Virus record (IMG/VR): IMGVR_UViG_3300015196_000007
Location: 1 to 21,366 of that record
Source of the DNA: a virus
DNA: 21,366 nucleotides
Reading direction: 5' to 3' (one strand)
A model generated the notes under the pieces. That model was not told the origin of the DNA. It made no database searches and saw only the letters and a list, made by a program, of their open reading frames with translations. The position numbers and the translations under genes are program-made. Shown in pieces: positions 1 through 7,653 of this stretch. How positions within the stretch are numbered: position 1 is the first letter of the stretch; each line of letters opens with the position of its first letter.

Positions 1-1203
1 ATCCCATCCCGATGAAATTTTATCGTTTAAGTCCTTAACTTGAAAGTTTTTTGCAGCAATCATGGCATCTTTATGATCCATTGTTTTTTCATAAAAAGCT
101 ACATTTTCATCATTCTTTTTTGTGATGTCATTTATAGCTTTTTCTTTATCGGTTGCTTTTTCTTTTTCAGATAATGCCTTAGCCTCTCCTACAGATTGAT
201 AAGCATATACTAATCCTCCAATGGCTAATACTAATAATCCTACAGGTCCTAATGCAGAATCCATAACGGCAGTAAAAATTGTTCCGCTTGCTGCTGCAAC
301 TCTTATTGCATCACTTATAGCAAGAAATAAAGGCGGCACTATTGTAAAAGCTTTCATGGCTAAAAATGCAGCTCCTAATGATATTGTTAGTTTTTTTATT
401 AAATCCCAATGTTCCTTAAGAAATAAAATACTTTGTTTTAGAGTATTCGCAAAACTTTCTAAGGCAGGTGTAAGTTCGGTAAGCAATGATGTGGCAGCTT
501 CACCAACTGTTATTTTTATACCTCCCATTATTTTGTTATACTGAAAGAGAGGATCTGCTTGTGCCATTGCTTTTGCAACACCTTCATAACCACTTGTTGC
601 AATTGCATCCAACATTGCCTGCTGTGCTTGTATTAAATGTCCGCTCTCCTGCAACTGCTTGATCATATCCTTTTGTTGGTCGGTAAACATTACACCATAC
701 CTCATTAACTTTTGTAATCCTTTTGCAGGATCGTTAAATGCCTTACCAAACATTATAGCGGTTTCAGAAAGTCCATGATTTGTTTGTTTGGCAATGTCTG
801 TAACCATGCCCATTGAACGCTCAAATACTTCTTTTGTAATTGATGGGAATGTTAGCAATTGAGATTGCATGTCCATTACTTCTGACCGGCTAAATTGTAC
901 TTGACTAGAAAGACTTTTAGCCATATCTGTAATATCTTTCATTCCTAAACCTGCTGCCTCTCCTGTTGATTTTAAATTTGCTTCAACCTTTGCCATTGAT
1001 TGCTCTAAAGCATGAAATGCTTCTACACCTTCATGTATAAATTCAGCACCCTTAAAAACAGCAAAGCCTACGCCCAAAGTTGCTAGCATACTTCCAGCAG
1101 ATTTTAGAGAGCTTTCTAATTTATTTACATGGGTATTTGCACTATCAACACTGCCTGACATTTGGTCTCGCAAACTAAGGACGTATTCAACATTTGTTGC
1201 CAT
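1..1203 (-). CDS. Phage tail tape measure protein (5' part; continues past the left edge)
   Basis: An open frame of 401 codons starts at the ATG at 1203-1201 (MATNVEYVLS) and runs off the window at base 1 without a stop. The protein begins with a helical, Gln/Ser/Lys-rich segment and then shows features usual in tape measure proteins: a long mixed helical region (SMAKVEANLKSTGE, SQVQFSRSEVMDMQSQLL, MFGKAFNDPAKGLQKLMRYG) followed by hydrophobic stretches around LGAAFLAMKAFTIVPPLF and ALGPVGLLVLAIGGLVYAY, then a charged helix (EKEKATDKEKAINDI). Such proteins set tail length and are carried inside the tail tube. Its place after sheath, tube and tail chaperone fits the canonical order. The opposite-strand gene at 1234-1692 separates it from the preceding virion gene. 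The family call is by sequence style and context; the C-terminal part is not visible. Confidence 0.85.
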   Translation of the reverse strand, partial: MATNVEYVLSLRDQMSGSVDSANTHVNKLESSLKSAGSMLATLGVGFAVFKGAEFIHEGVEAFHALEQSMAKVEANLKSTGEAAGLGMKDITDMAKSLSSQVQFSRSEVMDMQSQLLTFPSITKEVFERSMGMVTDIAKQTNHGLSETAIMFGKAFNDPAKGLQKLMRYGVMFTDQQKDMIKQLQESGHLIQAQQAMLDAIATSGYEGVAKAMAQADPLFQYNKIMGGIKITVGEAATSLLTELTPALESFANTLKQSILFLKEHWDLIKKLTISLGAAFLAMKAFTIVPPLFLAISDAIRVAAASGTIFTAVMDSALGPVGLLVLAIGGLVYAYQSVGEAKALSEKEKATDKEKAINDITKKNDENVAFYEKTMDHKDAMIAAKNFQVKDLNDKISSGWD

Positions 1204-1225
1204 TATAAAAAAAATGTTATATTTA
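1193..1225 (+). promoter_or_regulatory. Candidate Bacteroidota-type promoter for the 1234-1692 gene
   Basis: The sequence reads TTTGTTG at 1193-1199 and TATATTTA at 1218-1225. This is one base off the Bacteroidota -7 element TAnnTTTG, and the TTG at 1197-1199 lies 18 bases upstream of it. Transcription would start within a few bases of the ATG at 1234, giving a very short leader. It overlaps the 5' end of the tape measure gene on the other strand. It is a match by eye to the consensus only. Confidence 0.4.
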
Positions 1226-1233
1226 TTAAAAAA

Positions 1234-1692
1234 ATGGAAGCGAACAATATAAAATGCCCGAAATGTTCATCAACACAATTGTACTTTGACAAAAAGGGTT
1301 TTAGCGGTAAAAAAGCTGTAGTAGGTGCAGTTCTTACCGGTGGTATTGGCTTACTTGCCGGTACATTAGGTAGTAATAAAGTAATGGCAAGTTGCCTTGC
1401 TTGTGGAAATAAGTTTTCACCTGTAAAACCTAAAACTTTTACTAATAATATACCATCTGCAAGAATTGAGAATATACCTACTGAACCAATTATTCCCATA
1501 ACTAAAACAGAATACAAAATAAGGTGTTGGATATTTACCATAATTACCTTGTTTTTATTTGCTTTTTTCTGTAAGGATTTTATTCATCATAATTTTTCCT
1601 TCTTAGATTTTTTAGCTTTATTTGGTTCTTTGATTTTTGGTAGTTTATCTTATTATTCTTACCAACTTTCAAAGCCCGTTACTACTTCTTAA
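1234..1692 (+). CDS. Zinc-ribbon protein with two membrane segments (moron)
   Basis: This 152-aa protein is read against the late genes. I take the ATG at 1234 as the start because the frame upstream of it overlaps the tape measure gene and the candidate promoter. The N-terminus has a CxxC pair (C8, C11) and a second CxxC pair (C54, C57) flanking a Gly/Ala-rich hydrophobic stretch (VVGAVLTGGIGLLAGTLGS). This is the pattern of a widespread small zinc-ribbon family in which the ribbon arms flank a glycine-rich segment. Two further hydrophobic segments (about 99-113 and 124-142) suggest membrane anchoring. The 3' end overlaps the end of the convergent virion gene by 4 bp. Strand, own promoter and membrane character suggest an accessory gene acting on the host cell. 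The molecular function is unknown. Confidence 0.7.
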   Translation: MEANNIKCPKCSSTQLYFDKKGFSGKKAVVGAVLTGGIGLLAGTLGSNKVMASCLACGNKFSPVKPKTFTNNIPSARIENIPTEPIIPITKTEYKIRCWIFTIITLFLFAFFCKDFIHHNFSFLDFLALFGSLIFGSLSYYSYQLSKPVTTS

Positions 1693-3503
1693 ACTATAAC
1701 ACTTGCGCCAATTGTTGCCGTTACTGCCGGTGTTGTACCTGAAACTGTATAAAGTATTCTAAATGTTCTAGGCAATACCTGTGGTGTGCTTACATTAGCT
1801 GTAGATGCTGCACCGGGATAAACAGTTAATAGATTTGTTGATACTGTACTTAATGCCGCACTAACTAATAATGTATAATATTTACCGCTTGCAACATCTT
1901 TACCCTGTACTGTTACCGTAAACACGGGTGTAGTTCCCGAAATAGCCGTTACATCAATTACTAATTGTAATCCTCTGCCATTATAATTTATTTGATCTGC
2001 ACTGTTGCCACCTACTGCCGATGCTGCAAGGGTAACTAATGAAAGATCATTGTTATTTCTTTGGCGATCCATTGTGGCACCGTTAAATAATGCGGGTGTT
2101 TCAGCCACAATATTTTGTACAGGCATTGCATCTTGTGATGCTGATCTTTCAACGTAGTTTAAATTGGTTACGGGATCATAAACACACTCTTCTTCAATGC
2201 CTATACCTGTTGCCAAAAATCCATTAAGCCCCGGCCCATTAGCTGCAAAATCATCCCATTCAACTGTTGCACCGTTAGCATGTGTAAATACTGTGTTTGA
2301 AACAAAACCAATCGTAAGCGATCCTGCCACATAGGTAGAAATTACATAAACAACTTCTTGGTTTGCTGTACCTCTGTCTATTATTAATTGTTCTCCTGCT
2401 GCTAATCCTAAAACGGAAGAAACTGTTATAGATGAAACACCTGCCGCCACACCTGAACCTCCGTTTACTAATCCTGTATTTTTTAATTTTGCCTGTAAAT
2501 TTCTTGCTCTGTCATAGTTGCCACCTCCCGGTGCGCCACCATTCCATTCGTACTCTGCCGCTACCGCCGTACCTACACCTGTTGCACCGTCTAATTCACC
2601 TGCTGCGCTTCTTTCTCTCTCCCATCCGCCATTGCTGCTGTTTAAAGTTTGATTGTATAAATAGGTACCTGCTGCACCGTAACCCTGACCGCTTGAACCA
2701 TCCGCTGCGGTTGCATCCCGTGATTGGTTATATACAAAGCCTAAAATATTAAAGTTTACTGCATGGCTTTTTGCTGCCTTTGCCGTAAATGTCGTAGTTG
2801 TTACCGACAAAACTACAACTGCTTCCTGATTGGCAGGAACCGGCCCACCTACAGGTGAAGGCTCTAAAACCAACACCGAACCTACTTGAATGCTCCACGG
2901 TGCGCCCGAAGTAAAACCTGCCATTGCAGCCGGTGTAAAAGTTACTGTTGCACCTGCCACTGTTGCCCCTGCGTGTATAGATGAAAATGGCTGTGCGTTC
3001 TGTGCTGCACCTGTAGATATTCCTAATGCTGAAACGGAATCAATGCCCGTTTCTCTTTGTCTGTCTAAATTTCCTGATTGATTTAAAAGCTGTGCAACAC
3101 CACCCGTTAAAAGTCCGTTACCTGTACCGATGTTTTGATTATCTATGTTGTGAAACTGTGCTACTGTAGCTTTTATGCCTGTTGCAACACCATCGTTTAG
3201 TGCAACACTTCCTGAAACAACACCGCCACCACCGCTTGCTGCTGCCGCCTCTAAAAATAAGGCTGCAATTTGTGTATCAAACGTTGATTGATTTACAATT
3301 GAAACGCTGTTGATTATAACAGAAGCGTTTGGAATGTTTGGGTAATAATAATTGTTATTGTTAGTTACAAAACCAAGATTGATTGTGTTAGATGCTTGGT
3401 TGTAACTAATAACTACGTTTGCTTTCGATGGATATGATTCACCATCAACGCCATCAATTTGTATTTTAACTTTATTTCCTTCGCCAATTAGATTATATGC
3501 CAT
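1689..3503 (-). CDS. Large virion protein with repeated DR-R motifs and beta repeats
   Basis: This 604-aa protein lies between the tail chaperone and the tape measure gene. It has a low-complexity Gly/Ala/Ser/Thr/Val-rich composition typical of beta-rich virion proteins. A short motif of aromatic or small residues followed by (D/E)RxR recurs: NLDRQRE (~146), VYNQSRD (~258), GGWERER (~292), GNYDRAR (~328), NYVERSA (~449) and ATMDRQRNN (~476). Two segments look like copies of one beta module (about 205-252 and 357-419), both with NQE followed by V-rich strands and a final H-A-x-G/N. The last 100 residues (from about 505) form an Ig-like beta module (LQLVIDVT, FTVTVQGKDVASGKYY, LPRTFRI). Its start ATG at 3503 overlaps by one base the stop of the frameshift extension of the chaperone. 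It is probably a tail or capsid surface protein; the exact role is unknown. Confidence 0.7.
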   Translation of the reverse strand: MAYNLIGEGNKVKIQIDGVDGESYPSKANVVISYNQASNTINLGFVTNNNNYYYPNIPNASVIINSVSIVNQSTFDTQIAALFLEAAAASGGGGVVSGSVALNDGVATGIKATVAQFHNIDNQNIGTGNGLLTGGVAQLLNQSGNLDRQRETGIDSVSALGISTGAAQNAQPFSSIHAGATVAGATVTFTPAAMAGFTSGAPWSIQVGSVLVLEPSPVGGPVPANQEAVVVLSVTTTTFTAKAAKSHAVNFNILGFVYNQSRDATAADGSSGQGYGAAGTYLYNQTLNSSNGGWERERSAAGELDGATGVGTAVAAEYEWNGGAPGGGNYDRARNLQAKLKNTGLVNGGSGVAAGVSSITVSSVLGLAAGEQLIIDRGTANQEVVYVISTYVAGSLTIGFVSNTVFTHANGATVEWDDFAANGPGLNGFLATGIGIEEECVYDPVTNLNYVERSASQDAMPVQNIVAETPALFNGATMDRQRNNNDLSLVTLAASAVGGNSADQINYNGRGLQLVIDVTAISGTTPVFTVTVQGKDVASGKYYTLLVSAALSTVSTNLLTVYPGAASTANVSTPQVLPRTFRILYTVSGTTPAVTATIGASVIV

Positions 3504-4044
3504 TATGAAAAATTTACTTGGTTAACAATTTCTAAATAAAACTTTACCTGCCCCCATGCCCTGTGCCATTCATCTTCTTCTAAATCGTTTGGCTCTATAT
3601 GCAAAACGCAGCGGATAAAAGCGGACATTCGCTCTACCCCGCTGCATTCATTATTTACTTCGTATTGATCTACTTTTTTTTAAACTGATTTTGCAGGCGT
3701 GTTACCATACCCAAACAGTAATCAACGATGCCTAATTTGTATCTGTCACTGTCCGGGCTTTCGCTGTAAGTAATAGCATCTGAATGCTCTTTAATTACTG
3801 AAACCTCCCTTAGTTCTTCTGCTGCTGTGTAGATTCCCATTGTTGTAGCCTTGTCCATTACCCTAATTTTAGTAAGGTAATTTGGCTCCTTTAAATAACA
3901 TACTGCACGCTCTAAAGTGTCAGGATCAATCTGTACAACTACATGAACTTTTGAAACGGATAACTCTCTTGCAAGTGCTTCACATTTTTCGTTATATGCT
4001 TTGTTTTCCGGTATAGTTAACTCCGGGCTTAGTTTTTTACTCAT
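3503..4044 (-). CDS. Frameshifted tail assembly chaperone (gpG-GT-like fusion, -1 frame extension)
   Basis: This is the predicted second product of the chaperone gene. The ribosome reads 4044-3673, slips one base back on A AAA AAG and continues from 3673 to the TAA at 3505-3503. The product is 124 + 56 = 180 aa. The extension starts VDQYEVNNEC and ends VKFYLEIVNQVNFS; it has no ATG at its beginning, is free of stops for 56 codons, contains a normal-looking acidic/aromatic segment (EPNDLEEDEWHRAWGQV), and ends in a TAATG junction with the next gene, the same style as elsewhere in this operon. Tail chaperones of long-tailed phages are known to be made as a short and a frameshifted long form, both required for tail assembly around the tape measure protein. 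The slip itself is inferred from the sequence. Confidence 0.75.
3608..3645 (-). promoter_or_regulatory. Stem-loop downstream of the frameshift site
   Basis: A perfect 7-bp inverted repeat (GCAGCGG ... CCGCTGC read on the minus strand; arms 3645-3639 and 3614-3608) encloses an inner 4-bp stem (AGCG/CGCT). The outer stem starts 27 bases after the slippery heptamer. That is farther than the usual 5-9 bases, so a stimulatory role is possible but unproven. Confidence 0.4.
3670..4044 (-). CDS. Tail assembly chaperone, short form
   Basis: This 124-aa protein starts at ATG 4044 and stops at TAG 3672-3670. It follows the tail tube gene and precedes the tape measure region, the place of the tail assembly chaperone in contractile and siphovirus-type phages. 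The protein is hydrophilic and mixed alpha/beta: an N-terminal Lys/Glu-rich helix (ENKAYNEKCEALARELS), a strand (VHVVVQI), and a C-terminal helix ending QNQFKKK. The last codons, AAA AAA AAG TAG, contain the slippery heptamer, so most ribosomes would make this form and a minority the extended one. No residue motif identifies the family alone; size, position and the frameshift site together make the case. Confidence 0.75.
   Translation of the reverse strand: MSKKLSPELTIPENKAYNEKCEALARELSVSKVHVVVQIDPDTLERAVCYLKEPNYLTKIRVMDKATTMGIYTAAEELREVSVIKEHSDAITYSESPDSDRYKLGIVDYCLGMVTRLQNQFKKK
3673..3679 (-). promoter_or_regulatory. Programmed -1 frameshift slippery site A AAA AAG
   Basis: The zero-frame codons at the end of the chaperone gene are TTT AAA AAA AAG TAG. 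The heptamer A AAA AAG (minus strand 3679-3673) is in the correct phase for a simultaneous -1 slip and is a well-known highly slippery bacterial sequence, also used in dnaX. The stop codon follows at once, which favours pausing. The -1 frame then stays open for 56 codons. Confidence 0.8.
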
Positions 4045-4060
4045 TTAGATTTAGTTTAGT

Positions 4061-4474
4061 TTAACGTTGTATGCCACCAATTATTAACGGAATCTTTACC
4101 GTTAATTTCGTATCGCCTGTTTTACTTTCTAATGGATCTTCTAAAAACTCCACAGCAAGTAATACATCTTTATTTGTTAGCACACCTGTACCACCGAATG
4201 TTACCGGAATTGTAAAAGGTGCAATCTGTAATGGATCTCTGTTTGGTGCGCTTGCTATAATGGATTTCCATGTATCGGTATAAAGTTCAATTGAACCTTC
4301 ATACTCCTTCATGCCGTAACCTCTGCTTATTGGCTCAAAGCCTGCACCGTAATTATTTTCTTTCTTTTGCTTGCGCTTATATTCAATAGATAATATCCCA
4401 ACTACCGGAGTACCAAAAAGTACAACCGAAATATTGCCCCAAGAATAGTTTGTACCATTTATCAAAACTGCCAT
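4061..4474 (-). CDS. Tail tube protein
   Basis: This 137-aa protein lies immediately after the sheath gene (3-base gap), the standard position of the tube gene in contractile tails. It is beta-rich and starts with the tube-like pattern of an N-terminal strand-turn (INGTNYSWGNISVVLFG), followed by VVGILSIEYKRKQKKENNYG, then a strand-rich core (KEYEGSIELYTDTWKSII) and a C-terminal strand with a basic end (KLTVKIPLIIGGIQR). The segment after residue 30 reads like the long loop and strand that stack neighbouring tube rings. The assignment is by order, size and secondary-structure style. It would form the inner tube through which DNA passes. Confidence 0.75.
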   Translation of the reverse strand: MAVLINGTNYSWGNISVVLFGTPVVGILSIEYKRKQKKENNYGAGFEPISRGYGMKEYEGSIELYTDTWKSIIASAPNRDPLQIAPFTIPVTFGGTGVLTNKDVLLAVEFLEDPLESKTGDTKLTVKIPLIIGGIQR

Positions 4475-4477
4475 AAC

Positions 4478-5995
4478 TTATATTTTTGGTTTGAATCCAA
4501 TCGGAATTATTATTTGACGAGCTGTACCATTTATTACAAGCGTTACAGCGATAACGATGGTTGATGTTGATAGTACGTTCTGCACCGGGTTAATTAGTAC
4601 CGCCATTGCTGAAATTTCGAGATCACGTATCATTTGATTTAACGGTAATTCTGCCTGTGCAGATAGATAAGCCGTTGTAGTTTCTGCAAGTGTACCATCC
4701 GCATTAAGCGTTAACGGGCTGTTTAACGAAGGCAGCATAAAAGTATAAATACCTCTTGTTGCTTTGTCAATCGTTCTGTTATTCTCAATGTATGCGTAAT
4801 CACTTGAAACAACTGTAGCTGTATGGCTATCGTTAAACCATGATCCGCTGATGCCTACAAACTTTCTTAGGAAAACATAACGCCTTGTGTTTAGCGAATC
4901 AATTAGCCCGTCTGTAATTGCTACAGAAGAAAACAATTGACCATTTGCATAGGCAAGTAGTTCGCATTCCGTTCCGTTGCTTATGTTAAACTTTGCTACC
5001 CATCCAACGTTCTCTGATACCTTAGCAAATGCTACTGCACCAAGTAAAGCACCTAAAACAGTTACAGATTTACCTGTGGTAAGGAATAAGAAATTACCCT
5101 GACCTCCGCCATCCTGTCCAATTACTGCTGTAGCTTTATTAGCTGTTAATGTGTTTAAATCTATTAGCGTGCTAATGTCTGTTACACCACTTAAATCGGC
5201 TGCATAAAGGCTTGAAATAGGCTTGTGTGCAACATCGTTTGTTTTACATATTACATCTAATGCTGTAAGGTCTGCAACAGCATAGGCAGCGTTTTTAAAT
5301 ACACCTATTTGTCTGATGGCACCGTTTGCAAAGTTCTGCATTGTTGATACTTCTGCAAAATTGTAAACAGATGGTACGGCAAAAAATCCAACATATAAAA
5401 CACCTTTTGGTGAAATTCTAAAGAACTCACTAATTTGATAATAATAAACTGCTAATGCACTTGCAACACCGCCTGCAGGTTGTGTTAACGTACCGGCAAT
5501 TGCGCCTGTAATAACTACTGCTATTGGAGTGGTTGCATTATTCGGAAAGATGCCTAATTTCTTAGGCATCGTTACTGTCACCGTTGCTGTTGCAAACGCC
5601 GCACTGTATCCGTGGTTAATCGTTCCGCTGTTAATGAAGGCTGCTATACTTGCGCCTAAAATTGCAATTGTTGTATCTGTTGCTTGTCTAACGTAAGTAC
5701 CTAAATCAACAACACTGTTTGGTTCTGTACTAAGTATATCTATTTTGTCACCTGCTGCACCTACCGCTGTTAATAAATATGAAAATGTTGCTGCCGTTGC
5801 ATCGCTGTAATCATTTAAGATACCTGCGTTAACTGCATCTGATAAAGCATATAATGCCTTAATTCTATTTACAGAAGTAAAGCCTGATGGTAGTACATTA
5901 GTGTAAGATAACAGCCCCGAAATATAATCCTGTCCCGGCAATGGTCGACCTAAACCGCCCTGCCCTTTTATGAAGGTAATATTTGATAAAGCCAT
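4478..5995 (-). CDS. Contractile tail sheath protein (DUF2586-like)
   Basis: This 505-aa protein is of the size and position of a contractile sheath subunit, directly upstream of the probable tube gene. The N-terminus (MALSNITFIKGQGGLGRPLPGQDYISGLL) resembles the DUF2586-type sheath family of Mu-like phages. In the C-terminal third are features expected of sheath proteins: WFNDSHTATVVSSDYAYIENNRTIDKATRGIY (here given in pieces: WFNDSHTAT, YIENNRTIDKATRGIY), where an Asn-Arg-x-Ile-Asp segment precedes the final helical/strand domain, and a hydrophobic C-terminal strand (STIVIAVTLVINGTARQIII) of the kind used for strand exchange between subunits. Its presence makes the particle a myovirus-type phage. 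The start follows the stop of the 56-aa gene by 3 bases. Confidence 0.8.
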   Translation of the reverse strand: MALSNITFIKGQGGLGRPLPGQDYISGLLSYTNVLPSGFTSVNRIKALYALSDAVNAGILNDYSDATAATFSYLLTAVGAAGDKIDILSTEPNSVVDLGTYVRQATDTTIAILGASIAAFINSGTINHGYSAAFATATVTVTMPKKLGIFPNNATTPIAVVITGAIAGTLTQPAGGVASALAVYYYQISEFFRISPKGVLYVGFFAVPSVYNFAEVSTMQNFANGAIRQIGVFKNAAYAVADLTALDVICKTNDVAHKPISSLYAADLSGVTDISTLIDLNTLTANKATAVIGQDGGGQGNFLFLTTGKSVTVLGALLGAVAFAKVSENVGWVAKFNISNGTECELLAYANGQLFSSVAITDGLIDSLNTRRYVFLRKFVGISGSWFNDSHTATVVSSDYAYIENNRTIDKATRGIYTFMLPSLNSPLTLNADGTLAETTTAYLSAQAELPLNQMIRDLEISAMAVLINPVQNVLSTSTIVIAVTLVINGTARQIIIPIGFKPKI

Positions 5996-5998
5996 TTG

Positions 5999-6169
5999 TT
6001 ATTTTTTTGCGCTCTTTACAATCGGAGCAGGTTCTTTAATTTCTTCTTTGTCGCCTCTGCTTACCTTTTTGCCACCGTAATCCGGGTGCAAATGATGTTG
6101 CCCATCCTCGGTAATCCAAACCTCATCTACATGAGGCAAGGCTACAAAAACTTCTTTTGCTGTTGCCAT
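5999..6169 (-). CDS. Small hypothetical late protein (56 aa)
   Basis: An ATG at 6169-6167 opens a 56-aa frame ending at TAA 6001-5999. The product begins MATAKEVFVALPHVDEVWIT, continues with a His-rich turn (DGQHHLHPDYGG) and ends in a charged Lys/Glu/Pro tail. It fills the gap between the 130-aa protein (9 bases upstream) and the sheath gene (3 bases downstream) with no other candidate in either strand, and its codons look like those of the neighbours. It is probably a small structural or assembly protein; I do not recognise a family. Confidence 0.75.
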   Translation of the reverse strand: MATAKEVFVALPHVDEVWITEDGQHHLHPDYGGKKVSRGDKEEIKEPAPIVKSAKK

Positions 6170-6178
6170 AAAATTATT

Positions 6179-6571
6179 TTAAGCTGTTACTGCTCTACCT
6201 GTTTCTACCCATGCAGCACCGTTGAAAATAAAAGCTACGTTTGCAGTTTTACCTGCAGGTATAATAATAGTAGCTGATACCGGCAATGCGCCCGATCCTA
6301 CTGTTACTGTTGCACCCGGTGTTGATTTAAACAACATCTGTATTGCATCACCAACATAAGGAGCTGTATTGGCTGCTCCTACACCTACGTTAACTGTAAG
6401 TGCGCCACTTAAATCTGCAGGTGCAAATATGGTATAAGACTTTGCAGGGTTTAAAGCTATAACTGCTGCATAAGCAGGTGCTACATAAGCATTGTCCCGA
6501 ACTCTGTCTGTGTTGTCAGTTCCCTGTGCAATTGGGCCGGAACCTGAGGAAAATCTTGCGTTTATTGACAT
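6179..6571 (-). CDS. Small virion protein, possible capsid decoration protein
   Basis: This 130-aa protein follows the major capsid gene. It is Ala/Val/Gly/Thr-rich with few charges, and the last part has a repeated beta pattern (VTVGSGALPVSATIIIPAGKTANVAFIFNGAAWVETGR). The terminal F-x-NG-x-W-x-x-x-GR turn is common at the end of beta-rich phage surface proteins. Position after the capsid gene and size fit a decoration or head-stabilising protein, but this is inference from context. A hairpin lies between it and the capsid gene. Start ATG 6571 is the first in the frame. Confidence 0.6.
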   Translation of the reverse strand: MSINARFSSGSGPIAQGTDNTDRVRDNAYVAPAYAAVIALNPAKSYTIFAPADLSGALTVNVGVGAANTAPYVGDAIQMLFKSTPGATVTVGSGALPVSATIIIPAGKTANVAFIFNGAAWVETGRAVTA

Positions 6572-6588
6572 TGTATAAATTTTATAAA

Positions 6589-6605
6589 GGCGGTTTTTAG
6601 CCGCC
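6589..6605 (-). terminator. Hairpin between capsid gene and the next gene (weak terminator or attenuator)
   Basis: On the minus strand GGCGG (6605-6601) and CCGCC (6593-6589) enclose a 7-base A-rich loop, followed by TTTATAAAATTTAT. The stem is short and the T-run interrupted, so it may act as a partial terminator or RNA-stabilising hairpin after the highly expressed capsid gene. Confidence 0.4.
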
Positions 6606-6614
6606 GTTGATTAA

Positions 6615-7625
6615 TTAAACATTAAATGATGCTGCTGTTAGTGTAGTATATAAGAACACTTGCTCACTAAAACCATATTGTGTATCGTACTTCATCAATC
6701 CTTTAAGGAAAAACAACTCTGAGTTAGCCTGTAGTCTTTGTAACTGTAGGTTGTTATCTTCTGTTGAGTTCATGCCTAAATAAAGGTTAGAATCCACGCT
6801 ATCTGTAGCCTCACAAAACAAAATTGTATCGTCTGCAAGTCCTGCAAGCGGAACAATCTCATACCCTTTGTACTTATTGATACCTTCATCCATAAAGTTT
6901 ACACCTTTATAGATTGCAGATGTAGTGATGTATGTTTGATAGATTTGCTCTGTGTTTATAGATACTAAGAATTTCAATCTCTTGTAGCGGCCCGGATTGC
7001 TTAACAATGCTTTTCTTGTAGTTGCTGCACTTGTTATTAATGCATCCATTGCACTTACTACGTTGTAAAAACCACCGCCTGAAGGTGCTGCTGAAAGTGG
7101 TAATGGTGAAGCTACTTTAGGAACTGCTGCATCGTTTACCATTTTCTTTAGGAAACCATCAAACCATTTGATTTGACCATTGCCCGGTGTACCGTCTGCT
7201 GCTGTGTAAGAAGTAGAACCCATCCATATGGAAAGTTCAATTTGTTCAAATGCTCTATGCAATGCAATTTGCATCATGTAGTTTTCGGCAGTTACCGGAA
7301 GCTCACGGGCCAACAATGTTGGGCTTAACTGCTCACTTAACCAATGTTGTTCAAAATCTCTTGGGTTAAATTCAGTGTACACCATCATATCCTGTGGTGT
7401 AAGTACACGGCCATCAATGGTAAAAGTACCACCGCTTGTAGGTGTAGCTGTTCTACGCTGTAACGGATTAGCAAAATCCATTCTGCCAATCGTATGCGCT
7501 TTTTTGATGCCATCCTGTACGAATACTGCACCTTTTTGTATGGTGTCCATACCGAAAGTAGCCGGCAACCAAAAGTAGCTTGCAAATGTACCTGCGTATG
7601 AAACGTCTGAAATTACTAAAGACAT
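6615..7625 (-). CDS. Major capsid protein
   Basis: This 336-aa protein follows the protease-scaffold gene by 28 bases, the standard place of the major head protein. Length fits HK97-fold capsid proteins of Mu-like phages. The central part holds long helices (TAENYMMQIALHRAFEQIELSIW) that would correspond to the spine helix region, followed by a loop-rich segment with GNGQIKWFDGF, a helix with NVVSAMDALIT, and strands KRLKFLVSINTEQIYQ and GYEIVPLAGL, resembling the P-domain and A-domain order. The C-terminal part (NLYLGMNSTEDNNLQLQRL, FLKGLMKYDTQYGF) ends in strands as in many capsid proteins that compare a capsid to self at the subunit edge. No short diagnostic motif exists for this fold; the call rests on position, size and secondary-structure style. 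Confidence 0.85.
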   Translation of the reverse strand: MSLVISDVSYAGTFASYFWLPATFGMDTIQKGAVFVQDGIKKAHTIGRMDFANPLQRRTATPTSGGTFTIDGRVLTPQDMMVYTEFNPRDFEQHWLSEQLSPTLLARELPVTAENYMMQIALHRAFEQIELSIWMGSTSYTAADGTPGNGQIKWFDGFLKKMVNDAAVPKVASPLPLSAAPSGGGFYNVVSAMDALITSAATTRKALLSNPGRYKRLKFLVSINTEQIYQTYITTSAIYKGVNFMDEGINKYKGYEIVPLAGLADDTILFCEATDSVDSNLYLGMNSTEDNNLQLQRLQANSELFFLKGLMKYDTQYGFSEQVFLYTTLTAASFNV

Positions 7626-7653
7626 AATCTTATTTTTTTAGTTGTTTTTTAAA

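Noticed and set aside
2432-2752. A Leu/His/Pro-rich + strand frame inside the 604-aa virion gene
   Set aside because: Composition typical of the reverse frame of Gly/Ala/Asn-rich coding sequence.
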